64,000 nucleotides of DNA, taken from assembly GCF_013396335.1 (NCBI RefSeq), contig NZ_JABWSY010000016.1:108013-172012 (forward strand), given 5' to 3'. Shown in pieces: positions 1 through 7,685 of this stretch. How positions within the stretch are numbered: the stretch's first letter is position 1; every line of letters starts with the position of its first letter. Below the pieces are notes generated by a model. It was not told the origin of the DNA and searched no databases. It was given only the letters and a program-made list of their open reading frames with translations. The stretch comes from Bacillus sp. EB106-08-02-XG196. Lineage in GTDB: Bacteria > Bacillota > Bacilli > Bacillales > Cytobacillaceae. The translations under genes were made by a program, and so were the position numbers.

Positions 1-1347
1 GCTCCATTTTTTTATAATTAGATCTTGTTTCACGAAAACAAGACTATTTTTTTCGATATCTTTATCGATGATTGCACCAGCTCCGAGAACACTATAAGCA
101 CCTATTTTACAACCAGGCATAATAATCGTATTTACGCCCGTTCTGCAATAGTCGCCAAGAAAAGCTGCATTTGAAAAATGCAACGGTACTTCTTTTCGTC
201 CATTCACAACGTGCTCCGTTTCTCCGTCATCAAAGCGTAATGTTCCGCATACGGTTGCTGCTCCGATATCCGTATAACTGCCAATTGCACCATAAAACTC
301 GCCATAGTGGTAAAGATATACCTTATCCATCACCATTCCACCAAGGAACTCTGCACAATGGTCGAATATACAATTCGAACCTATCGATACTCCATCGTAA
401 ATGATGCAGTAATTACTAATTTTTGTATGATCACCAATCACAGCATTGCCATTAAAAATGGCTCCATTATCAATGTTTGTATTGTCACCCACAATCAGGT
501 TACCGTGAATGACAACTCGATCACCAATTGAGGAGTTCTTACCAAGTTTTACATGGCCATGAATGGTTGCATTTGCTGAAATCGTCGCACCTTCTGCTAG
601 TTGGTTCTCTTCTAGTGCATGACAAAAATGATATACCATAAATTGGTTCGCTTCTAACATATGCCAAGGCTTATCAATATCAAAGAAAAATCCACTACAT
701 TCGATCGCATTCAATTTTACTTTATCAAGCGATTTCAGAAGTCCCGCTTCAATATATCTCTCTTTTGGTACCCCTACACCTACTTTTACATCTGGAAAAT
801 AATTTGGAGTTCTTTTCACATAATCTAGAAGTGTATCATCAAAGTGAAAGCCGGCAAAATGATGGGTAATGCTGTTCCCACGATAGTGGGCACCAATCGA
901 CTGAATAAACCCATTTTCAATACTCGCACCAATCCAGTTTCTTGAGGATTCCTCCAAATTCTTCAACAACACAGCAGGTTTTATAGAATTCACTAAGCTC
1001 TCTAAATCCTTTTCTTCAACGATGGTATCCCCATAGAGAACAATAAAGTCCTTCGTATCAGAGAGTTTCTCAGCCCCTTTTACCAGACTTTCTGCACTTC
1101 CTAAATTTGTCTGATCAGTCACAAATTTAACGTTTTCTATATCTGATAAAAGATTTTCTATTTCTCTTTGATGTTCCTCATTAACAACAACAATAATTTC
1201 TTCTATTCCCATCGCCACAATGGATTCAATGTTATAGCGGATTAATGACTTCCCTGCGATTTTTATTGTCGTTTTGGAGCGAACCGCATTGAAAGGAAAC
1301 ATTTTAGTACCTTTGCCTGCCGCAAGAATAATGGCGCTTTTCACCAT
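1..1347 (-). CDS. NDP-sugar pyrophosphorylase with left-handed beta-helix C-terminus (partial)
   Basis: The gene starts at an ATG at 1347 behind an AGGTGG ribosome binding site and is still open at the left edge (449 codons visible). Residues 1-230 form a nucleotidyltransferase fold beginning ILAAGKGTKMFPF, a variant of the GxGTRxxP sugar-nucleotide signature. Residues about 255-445 carry hexapeptide repeats of a left-handed beta-helix. This GlmU-like or mannose-1-phosphate guanylyltransferase-like layout makes an activated sugar from a sugar 1-phosphate and NTP. The substrate cannot be read from the sequence. It lies 93 bp after the MupG-like gene and probably shares its operon, which suggests an amino-sugar or muropeptide-related substrate (inference). 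Confidence 0.85.
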   Translation of the reverse strand, partial: MVKSAIILAAGKGTKMFPFNAVRSKTTIKIAGKSLIRYNIESIVAMGIEEIIVVVNEEHQREIENLLSDIENVKFVTDQTNLGSAESLVKGAEKLSDTKDFIVLYGDTIVEEKDLESLVNSIKPAVLLKNLEESSRNWIGASIENGFIQSIGAHYRGNSITHHFAGFHFDDTLLDYVKRTPNYFPDVKVGVGVPKERYIEAGLLKSLDKVKLNAIECSGFFFDIDKPWHMLEANQFMVYHFCHALEENQLAEGATISANATIHGHVKLGKNSSIGDRVVIHGNLIVGDNTNIDNGAIFNGNAVIGDHTKISNYCIIYDGVSIGSNCIFDHCAEFLGGMVMDKVYLYHYGEFYGAIGSYTDIGAATVCGTLRFDDGETEHVVNGRKEVPLHFSNAAFLGDYCRTGVNTIIMPGCKIGAYSVLGAGAIIDKDIEKNSLVFVKQDLIIKKWS

Positions 1348-1440
1348 TCCACCACCTCTAGTTTCATTCACGTTTTATAACTTTGTTTTTTAAACACATC
1401 AAATAACAGTCTAAAATCATTCATCTACTATAAAATATTT

Positions 1441-2568
1441 TCACTTATATTCTACTAATCGAAATTTATTTCTGCCTGCTAAAAGATAAGGCAATAAATC
1501 TTTTGCAAAGGGATGAACAAATCCAATCACATTGTGTTCAACAGATTGTCCTAAATCTTTCAATGAGATTTGTAATTCTCCTTCATATTGAGCACTTCTA
1601 TAATTTAATACAGAGATTGTAAACTTTCCTCTTGGTGCACAAAAGCAAGGAGGCACTTCCATTCCTCTCGTATCCGTCGCCCGAATGAGATTGGCAGGCT
1701 GATCAACTCTTGAAATTAGGATGGACTCTTGAATTTTCATTTTTGTATTTTGAGGAACAAACGGATTAAATACAACTGGAATCTCTATATAATCTTGCTT
1801 GTAACATCTTGCCATTTCGGCAAGCTCTGAAAGATCCGCAAACGAGTCACCAATTAGCACATCATCAAAACCATTTGCAAATAACTCTGACATTGCAATA
1901 TGACAAGGCAAAAAGCGGTGTTTTTCAATCGTACAAACCCCATGACCTAAGTGGTGCAAATCTTTTGGCGAAAGTTGCGATGCAACAAACCCTCCGACCG
2001 GCACACCGAATGATGCAAACAAGTTGTTAATTGGACGAATGTTCTCAAGAGACAATGCTGTATCGGGGAGCGGGAAAAAATTGTGACAGGCCGTTAGTTG
2101 ATCAATATTTCCTTCTTTTTCTACCGTTTCTAAAAATTCACGACATTCACGCAAAGCGTTTCCATTCTGATTATCAGAAGAAGACATCGAAGCATTTACT
2201 TCTATTTGAATCCCCTGCTGATTTTTTGAAAGAAGTGCAATTTCTTCGCCCGTAAAACCTCCATCAATACGGAGTTTTGTGATGCCCATCTTTTGTAACG
2301 CTGTAAGATCGGTCAATGTACAACCCAACTCATTGAAAACTTCATCATTCATATCAGCTGATACAGTCATACCAAGTTCTTTACAGTAATTCAATATGTT
2401 ATTCCAAGTGTTCGCATTTACATCCTCGGCACCTTCAAAACCATGATTATTTAAAATCAGTGAAACAAATACTTTTTTAAAACCAAACGAATGGGCCTTT
2501 TCTAAATAATTTTTGATTTGATCTAAAGGATAAAAGTTAGGATACACACTAATTCCTATTTCTCGCAT
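1441..2568 (-). CDS. mupG: MupG-type 6-phospho-N-acetylmuramidase (DUF871 family)
   Basis: This 375-aa protein has the DUF871 layout: an N-terminal TIM barrel starting MREIGISVYPNFYPLDQI and a C-terminal cyclophilin-like domain from about residue 255. Known members (MupG) are cytoplasmic hydrolases that split MurNAc-6-phosphate from GlcNAc during cell-wall recycling. The acidic residues expected in the barrel are present, for example near LRIDGGF (about residues 99-105). It sits between a MurK/NagK-type kinase (18 bp upstream) and a sugar nucleotidyltransferase, which supports amino-sugar salvage. No MurQ etherase or PTS permease is visible here, so the exact substrate remains inferred from family. 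Confidence 0.85.
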   Translation of the reverse strand: MREIGISVYPNFYPLDQIKNYLEKAHSFGFKKVFVSLILNNHGFEGAEDVNANTWNNILNYCKELGMTVSADMNDEVFNELGCTLTDLTALQKMGITKLRIDGGFTGEEIALLSKNQQGIQIEVNASMSSSDNQNGNALRECREFLETVEKEGNIDQLTACHNFFPLPDTALSLENIRPINNLFASFGVPVGGFVASQLSPKDLHHLGHGVCTIEKHRFLPCHIAMSELFANGFDDVLIGDSFADLSELAEMARCYKQDYIEIPVVFNPFVPQNTKMKIQESILISRVDQPANLIRATDTRGMEVPPCFCAPRGKFTISVLNYRSAQYEGELQISLKDLGQSVEHNVIGFVHPFAKDLLPYLLAGRNKFRLVEYK

Positions 2569-2586
2569 GTTACGTCACATTCCTTA

Positions 2587-3540
2587 CTATTCTATATTTG
2601 TATTTACTTGTACCTGCGCACCAATAATGATGGCACCGAATACTGGATCATAAAGTGGTGTAGAAATCTCTACTTGTGGTAAAACCACATGTAACTTCTC
2701 TTTTAACGTGCCGAAATAATCTGTTGATTTCGTCAACAAACTGCCTGCAACAGAGAGACGGAAGTTTTCTGACCCCATTTGTCGACTGATTCCAACGACT
2801 AAACGAACTAATTTCTCTAGCTCTGCTTCAACAATCGTACGAGCAGCTTCGTCTCCATTTGCCCATGCTTCTAGAATAATTGGCGTACTTGAAGCTACCT
2901 TGTCAACTGGCAGCGTATCTTCCAAATATAATAAATCCATAAAATCTTCTGGAGAATTCAACTGAAAATGAGCAAGCAACTTTTCCGTAAAGGATGTAGG
3001 TGCAATAACTTTGTCGTACTCTTGCATTACGGCTGCAATCGCATGTCGACCAATTTGGAAACCACTTCCTTCATCACTTATCAATCCGCCCCATCCACCA
3101 GAGCGTACGATTTTTCCTTTTGAGTCAATTCCCACAACAATGGAACCTGTTCCTGCAATCATCAAAGCATCTTTTCGATCTCCATTGCCACCAACAAGTG
3201 CAATTTCTGCATCATTCACTACTTCTAGTCGGCAAGTGAATCCGCTTTCTTTTAATGCAGTCAGATAGATTTCGACATCCTTCGGTCTATCTACACCTGC
3301 AGAACCTAATACGAGAATCGCATCATGCAGTTGCTCTTGAAAACAAGAGAATAAAGCTTCATAAATTTCGTGAAATACTGGTCTAAGTCCGTCTACGCCG
3401 ATGTTATTATAATTTGACATCCCGAAATTTTGGTCAAATAGCGTTTCTCCATCTGGTCGTTCTTTGACCATGACTCTCGTTTTTGTCCCTCCGCCGTCCA
3501 TTCCAATAATCAATCTATTACTCATTACCTGTCCATTCAT
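2587..3540 (-). CDS. murK: N-acetylglucosamine/N-acetylmuramic acid kinase, BadF/BadG/BcrA ATPase family
   Basis: This 317-aa kinase of the ASKHA fold has the phosphate-1 motif GMDGGGTKTRVMV at residues 13-25 and adenosine and connect motifs such as MIAGTGSIVVGID and GGWGGLISDEGSG. Family members (NagK, MurK) phosphorylate GlcNAc or MurNAc with ATP in the cytoplasm. It is the first gene of the minus-strand operon with the MupG-like hydrolase, as in clostridial and bacillary cell-wall recycling clusters. An alternative start at 3525 begins closer to the usual family N-terminus. MurNAc specificity is inferred only from the neighbour; a plain GlcNAc kinase is equally possible. Confidence 0.8.
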   Translation of the reverse strand: MNGQVMSNRLIIGMDGGGTKTRVMVKERPDGETLFDQNFGMSNYNNIGVDGLRPVFHEIYEALFSCFQEQLHDAILVLGSAGVDRPKDVEIYLTALKESGFTCRLEVVNDAEIALVGGNGDRKDALMIAGTGSIVVGIDSKGKIVRSGGWGGLISDEGSGFQIGRHAIAAVMQEYDKVIAPTSFTEKLLAHFQLNSPEDFMDLLYLEDTLPVDKVASSTPIILEAWANGDEAARTIVEAELEKLVRLVVGISRQMGSENFRLSVAGSLLTKSTDYFGTLKEKLHVVLPQVEISTPLYDPVFGAIIIGAQVQVNTNIE

Positions 3541-3663
3541 CCTTTCATTAATAATTTATTTCTTTCTAAAAGCAAGATCTTGCGCCTTGATGGTTATAGT
3601 CAGATTTAAACAAAAAAATTGAAAAAGTTAGAACATCAAAAAACACAACTATGTTAATCATCT

Positions 3664-3700
3664 AATAAACCTAGATACTACTCTAGTTTATTTAAGTATA
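3664..3700 (-). promoter_or_regulatory. Promoter -10 and inverted-repeat operator candidate for the murK operon
   Basis: A TATACT -10 lies at 3695-3700 on the minus strand with a weak TGTTTA -35 17 bp upstream. Directly downstream, 3664-3692 is an inverted repeat with arms AATAAACCTAGA and TCTAGTTTATT around a short spacer, where a repressor would cover the start site. No matching regulator gene is present in the window, so the binding protein is unknown. Confidence 0.4.
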
Positions 3701-3780
3701 CTTACCACCCAATACATTAAACAGTTGGATTTTTTCCAACTTATTTTGAAATATTATTAGTCATATACCCAGTAGTTTAA

Positions 3781-3933
3781 GGGAAAGGGATCGACACGAC
3801 CGAAAAACAGAAAAATCGGCTCAAAGAGCCTTACTTTTCGTCGAAAGATACCAAAGGGACCGGTCTAGGTATGCTGATTGTTTACCGAATTGATGATACA
3901 ATGCAAAATTTGATTGCTTTAAGGAATACTTAA
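3781..3933 (+). pseudogene. Remnant of a sporulation-type histidine kinase ATPase domain
   Basis: The plus-strand reading frame between stops at 3778 and 3931 encodes about 50 residues. They include GKGID, LKEPYFSSKDTKGTGLGM and IVYRI, which match the G1, F and G2 boxes of a HATPase_c domain (usual form NGxGI...EPFFTTKxxGTGLGL). The spacing between boxes is right. There is no start codon or ribosome binding site, and the N, H and dimerisation parts are missing, so this is the tail of a decayed kinase. The G1 box and the GTGLGM-IVYRI stretch resemble Spo0F-directed sporulation kinases. It lies in an otherwise gene-free 560-bp interval. Confidence 0.75.
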
Positions 3934-4100
3934 GAACCTATTAAGATATCTGGAATTTAATTACTGTACCAGACCATGTTAAAATTTTCACTGTCAAGCG
4001 GGCAGTTCAGATTATAGTTGTTTTTTTTAATGGGAGTTACTAATTCGCATGCAAGTTGTTTTTATATAAGGAAATTTTAAATTAGAACAAGGAGGCTCCT

Positions 4101-4586
4101 ATGACTAGAAGCACAAAAAGAACTCCTGAATTAATAAAAGAAGTTGGTTACTTTTATTATGACAAGAAGTTAAGTATCAAAGAAGTCGCTCAAAGATTAA
4201 ATATAGGACAAACGATGACATTAAAAATTTTGAACCAAAATTTAGACGGTAGTCGAAACCCTAAAGAAGCAGCAAAATTAAGAATGAAAAAATACGGTAA
4301 TCCCAAACTTACCCCTATCCAATTAGATCATTTGCGTAACAAAATTAGAGTTCGTGGTTTTAAAGAGGAATGGAAAAAACAAATTTCGCTGAAAAATCGC
4401 GGCGAAGGTAATAAACGAGCAAAATTAACCGACCAAACAGTGATGGCCATAAGAAATGAGTATGAAGAAGCTATAAAGCAAGGAAGGCAAAAAACAGCAA
4501 CTCAGTATGAATTAGCAGAAAAATACAATATTAAACGACCTACTGTTTCCGATATAGTACTTTGTAAAAAGTGGAAACATATTTAA
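4101..4586 (+). CDS. Small DNA-binding protein with two helix-turn-helix segments
   Basis: This 161-aa basic protein starts behind a good AAGGAGG site. Residues about 10-45 (IKEVGYFYYDKKLSIKEVA onward) look like a resolvase/Trp-repressor-type HTH. Residues about 112-160 (KLTDQTVMAIRNEYEE, then QYELAEKYNIKRPTVSDI and CKKWKHI) match the C-terminal HTH found after HNH homing endonucleases and in phage proteins. No nuclease motif is present. The codon use is AT-rich and the context is isolated next to a decayed gene, so it may be a stray mobile or phage-derived gene. Function is not assigned; DNA binding is inferred from the HTH segments. Confidence 0.65.
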   Translation: MTRSTKRTPELIKEVGYFYYDKKLSIKEVAQRLNIGQTMTLKILNQNLDGSRNPKEAAKLRMKKYGNPKLTPIQLDHLRNKIRVRGFKEEWKKQISLKNRGEGNKRAKLTDQTVMAIRNEYEEAIKQGRQKTATQYELAEKYNIKRPTVSDIVLCKKWKHI

Positions 4587-4665
4587 AGAAAATGAAATAC
4601 AAAAATGTTTCTAATAAAAAAATGAAACCGCCAACTTTGGAGATTTTGGTATTTAAGGCGTAAAA

Positions 4666-4693
4666 AACGATATGATTGAAAAATCATATCGTT
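4666..4693. terminator. Bidirectional terminator
   Basis: A perfect 12-bp stem (arms AACGATATGATT and AATCATATCGTT, 4-nt loop) is flanked by A and T runs on both sides. It serves the convergent HTH gene and the helicase gene, whose stop codon overlaps it. Confidence 0.85.
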
Positions 4694-7268
4694 AAAAATC
4701 ATCACCATATCGAGTTCTTCTATATTTAGCACTATGGCAGGCGTCACAGTTTGGAAACGAGTGATCCCAAGCAAGGTTTTTTCCACAGTTTTTGCATTTT
4801 TTTACAAAATTTTTGATATCTGTTTTTAATTTATCTTGAACTTTGTCGCTCATTTCCTCACGAAGCCGTTCCCAATAAATAGCCTCCGTCCGTTCTCCTA
4901 ACCGATACAGAAAGAGCAGATGCAAACCAAGCGCTTTATACGCTAACTCGAGATCCTCCAAGCTTCGTTCCTTATATGGCGGTTCCGGAAGAGGAGTACC
5001 TTGAATAATTGCATACATCGTATCTTCCCATTGTCTTGTTAAAGCCTGTTCATTTTTCGAAAAAGGAAGATGTAAAAACCCATATAAGTCCATCAAAGGT
5101 AAGCGTGCTTCAATTTCTGTCCCGGCAATCAGGTTGTAAAGTGACCGTTCCTCAGCTAATGAAGCTTTCTTCGTTCCTGGCGGGCTGTTGAATTTCCCCC
5201 AGAGCTCAAAGAATGTTCCTAAATCCCGGTAATATCGCTGGAACCGCTCAAACACCGAGTTAGTTGGTGCAATCGCAAAGGTATGAACAGGCTCATCCTC
5301 TTGAATAAGCAATTTCTTCATCATCCTAATGTCTTTTGTGAAAGCAACCTTCCCAACATCATAAATCCCTTTACGGCCGGCACGACCGGCAATTTGCTTT
5401 ACCTCCTGGGAGGTTAACAGCCGTCTTCTCGTACCATCAAATTTCTCATTTTCCAAAAACACAATCCGGCGAATCGGTAAATTTAAGCCCATTCCAATTG
5501 CATCCGTTGCAACAATTACCTTTGTTTTGCCGCTGTTAAATTGCTCAATTTGTTTTTTCCTAGTTTCAGGTGGCATGCTGCCGTAAATCATACTGACAGT
5601 ATGCCCGTCACTTTGGAGACGAGAAGCTGTTTCAAGCACCCGTCTTCTTGAAAAACAAATCAGCGCATCCCCTTTTTTTACATGTTTAATATGGAATTCC
5701 TTTGATTCCACTTCAAGAGGAATATCACGGCTATATTCGTGGATGACAATATCCGATTCTCCTAACAGCTGCAAAAGCATCGGTTTCGAGTTCCTGCTCC
5801 CGATAATATGTACTTCTCTTGCATTTGCTTTGGTTATCGCCTTATACCACGAAAAACCACGATCCTTGTCTGTAATCATTTGTGCTTCATCAATGACGAC
5901 GACATCATAGTTTTCTTTTTCATGAAACATCTCCACCGTACATGAAAAATGGTTCGCGCCAGGAACGATTTTTTCTTCTTCGCCTGTTTTTAACGAGCAG
6001 GGTGTTCCTTCAGCATTTAACTTATCATAAACCTCCAGCGCTAATAGCCTAAGTGGAGCTAGATATAAACCACTGTGTGCTTCTTTCATTCGCTCGAGGG
6101 CATGGTGTGTTTTCCCGGTATTTGTTTCCCCAATATGAAGGACATATCGAACCCGTTTTCCAAACGATGGATTGTATTCCTTGCCGAAGATATCCTCCAT
6201 CATTCGTTCTTCTTCTTGTCTTTTTCGTTGTAATTCTGCCTCTTCCTCCGCCTTCTTACGTTCTCTTTCAGCAAAGTCCTTTTCAAAAATTTGCTGATGA
6301 AGTGAAAGGTCAAATGGTATATCAGGAATTTTCAAGAGGTCAGAAAGGTATTCGTCTTGAATATCTTCAATAAAATAGTCTTCAACCTCATAAAGAAGCT
6401 GTGTCAAACTACCCTTAATGAAAGAGGGAGTAAGTTTTTCACCAAATGTTTCTTGGAACTGTTCCTTTATTCCATCTGGAAGATTCTCTAGAACCCTTTC
6501 CGGAATCAGTTCTGACAGATAATCTGAAATTAAGCTTTCGTAAACAAAAAAGTAGGTTTGATATTCATATAAACTTCTTCCCCAATTTACAGTTTTATGA
6601 ATATCCCCTGTCAGTTCCTCAAAAAACTTTGCGACCGTTGTGTATGATTCGGGGTTAAAATGACCTTCGTCCTCCAATTTCTCTTCCAGCGCAAAGGTAT
6701 CAACATTTTTAAATTTCACATTGTTCTTGATGTCTGCAGCTAATTGCTTGGCCGTAAAATGCCGAACATATAGATAAACTTGAGCATAATCCTTCTCAAG
6801 CATATCACCCGCAGTCTCTTCTATCATTGCTCGAATACGATGTCGCACTTCCTCAAGACGGGTGACTTCTTGTCTTTTTATAAAATCAGCTTTTGCCTGC
6901 TGATATCGTTGTTCCCATTCCTCTTCTTTATCTGCAAAGGTTTCCTTGGTCCATTTCAATACATGAAAAGGCTGATAATCTCTCATTTCATCCCGAAAAA
7001 GTTTATTAATCAGCTTGCGGTCCACTCCCTGTACCTCAAACCCTTTTTCCCGCAAAAACTCTTTTTTCTCATTCTTTGGGACATCATTGGTGACCTTATT
7101 CAACCAGACATTGACCCAAATTTGCTCCAGATAATGCCCACGATCGGTTAAATATTGGCTAAAAGAAGGCAGACTCTCTTTTGTCTCTAAGTAATAGTTC
7201 ATATCTTCCATTACTTTATTCTTCGTATGTTCAATCGCTTGAGGGTAAATAGCGGTTAATTTACTCAA
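4692..7268 (-). CDS. Suv3-like superfamily 2 RNA/DNA helicase with C-terminal zinc ribbon
   Basis: This is an 858-aa helicase. The N-terminal 330 residues are all-alpha and family-specific, followed by a charged coiled coil at about 332-358. The motor core has Walker A GETNTGKTHHA (380-390), LYLAPLRLLALEVYDKL (motif Ia), VVVIDEAQMI (DEAQ at 460-463) and a C-terminal lobe ending QIAGRAGRKG (motif VI). The last 40 residues hold CKNCG and CDAC pairs, a probable zinc ribbon. The TNTGKT and PLRLLA signatures are those of Suv3, the helicase of the mitochondrial RNA degradosome, so a role in RNA unwinding is likely. It is transcribed alone. Its cellular role in Bacillaceae is not known to me. Confidence 0.85.
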   Translation of the reverse strand: MSKLTAIYPQAIEHTKNKVMEDMNYYLETKESLPSFSQYLTDRGHYLEQIWVNVWLNKVTNDVPKNEKKEFLREKGFEVQGVDRKLINKLFRDEMRDYQPFHVLKWTKETFADKEEEWEQRYQQAKADFIKRQEVTRLEEVRHRIRAMIEETAGDMLEKDYAQVYLYVRHFTAKQLAADIKNNVKFKNVDTFALEEKLEDEGHFNPESYTTVAKFFEELTGDIHKTVNWGRSLYEYQTYFFVYESLISDYLSELIPERVLENLPDGIKEQFQETFGEKLTPSFIKGSLTQLLYEVEDYFIEDIQDEYLSDLLKIPDIPFDLSLHQQIFEKDFAERERKKAEEEAELQRKRQEEERMMEDIFGKEYNPSFGKRVRYVLHIGETNTGKTHHALERMKEAHSGLYLAPLRLLALEVYDKLNAEGTPCSLKTGEEEKIVPGANHFSCTVEMFHEKENYDVVVIDEAQMITDKDRGFSWYKAITKANAREVHIIGSRNSKPMLLQLLGESDIVIHEYSRDIPLEVESKEFHIKHVKKGDALICFSRRRVLETASRLQSDGHTVSMIYGSMPPETRKKQIEQFNSGKTKVIVATDAIGMGLNLPIRRIVFLENEKFDGTRRRLLTSQEVKQIAGRAGRKGIYDVGKVAFTKDIRMMKKLLIQEDEPVHTFAIAPTNSVFERFQRYYRDLGTFFELWGKFNSPPGTKKASLAEERSLYNLIAGTEIEARLPLMDLYGFLHLPFSKNEQALTRQWEDTMYAIIQGTPLPEPPYKERSLEDLELAYKALGLHLLFLYRLGERTEAIYWERLREEMSDKVQDKLKTDIKNFVKKCKNCGKNLAWDHSFPNCDACHSAKYRRTRYGDDF

Positions 7269-7317
7269 ATTTTACCCCCCTTTCATATTTTTGGTAATTC
7301 TAGTATATCAAAAAACA

Positions 7318-7343
7318 AGAAACCGAACGAGTATTCGATTTCT
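7318..7343 (-). terminator. Intrinsic terminator of the YbxH-family gene
   Basis: On the minus strand AGAAATCGAA pairs with TTCGGTTTCT around a short loop and is followed by TTGTTTTTT. It overlaps the stop codon of the YbxH-family gene. Confidence 0.7.
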
Positions 7344-7533
7344 AAATTTGACGGCGGTCGCAGTATTGATCCACCAAGTCCTCTATTTGATCTAGTTCAG
7401 GAAAATCCCCTGAAAACTGAAATTTGATTTCTTCTATTAAACGATCCTTGTTATAGACATGAATCGCCCCATTTTGATGGCTGACACTATATTCAGGTAC
7501 AAAGCGAAATCCGTTTAGTTCAATGGCTCCCAT
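7342..7533 (-). CDS. YbxH-family small protein
   Basis: This is a 63-aa protein starting MGAIELNGFRFVPEYSVSHQNG, which matches the Bacillus YbxH family from end to end. A longer frame exists upstream to 7608, but the ATG at 7533 has the AAGGAG site at a proper distance and fits the family length. The protein is acidic at its C-terminus and has no membrane segment or signal peptide. Its function is unknown in the family as far as I know. It is flanked by its own terminator and stands alone, divergent from the GSDH-like gene. Confidence 0.75.
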   Translation of the reverse strand: MGAIELNGFRFVPEYSVSHQNGAIHVYNKDRLIEEIKFQFSGDFPELDQIEDLVDQYCDRRQI

Positions 7534-7685
7534 AATAATCTCCTTTTTTGAGTTTTTTTTAGTATTTACTATTATCCAGTCGTTAATCTCCAAAAAGAAT
7601 CTCCACAATCCATATTTGGTACTAATAGAAAAGTTTTAGTCATATTCTTTTAGGAAAAATGCATTTAGAAGGGGTGAAAAAATAG

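Larger units (their letters stand above)
3541..4100. other. Gene-free interval with kinase remnant
   Basis: No intact gene is seen in these 560 bp. They hold the murK promoter and operator candidate (3664-3700), a small AGTTGG/CCAACT inverted repeat near 3723-3742, the histidine-kinase remnant (3781-3933) and the ribosome binding site AAGGAGG at about 4089 for the HTH gene. Nothing recognisable is seen in the rest. Confidence 0.6.

Noticed and set aside
2031..2255. Plus-strand open frames inside the mupG, murK, helicase, ppdK and transporter genes
   Set aside because: They lie antisense to or within well-supported genes, lack ribosome binding sites and show no recognisable domains.
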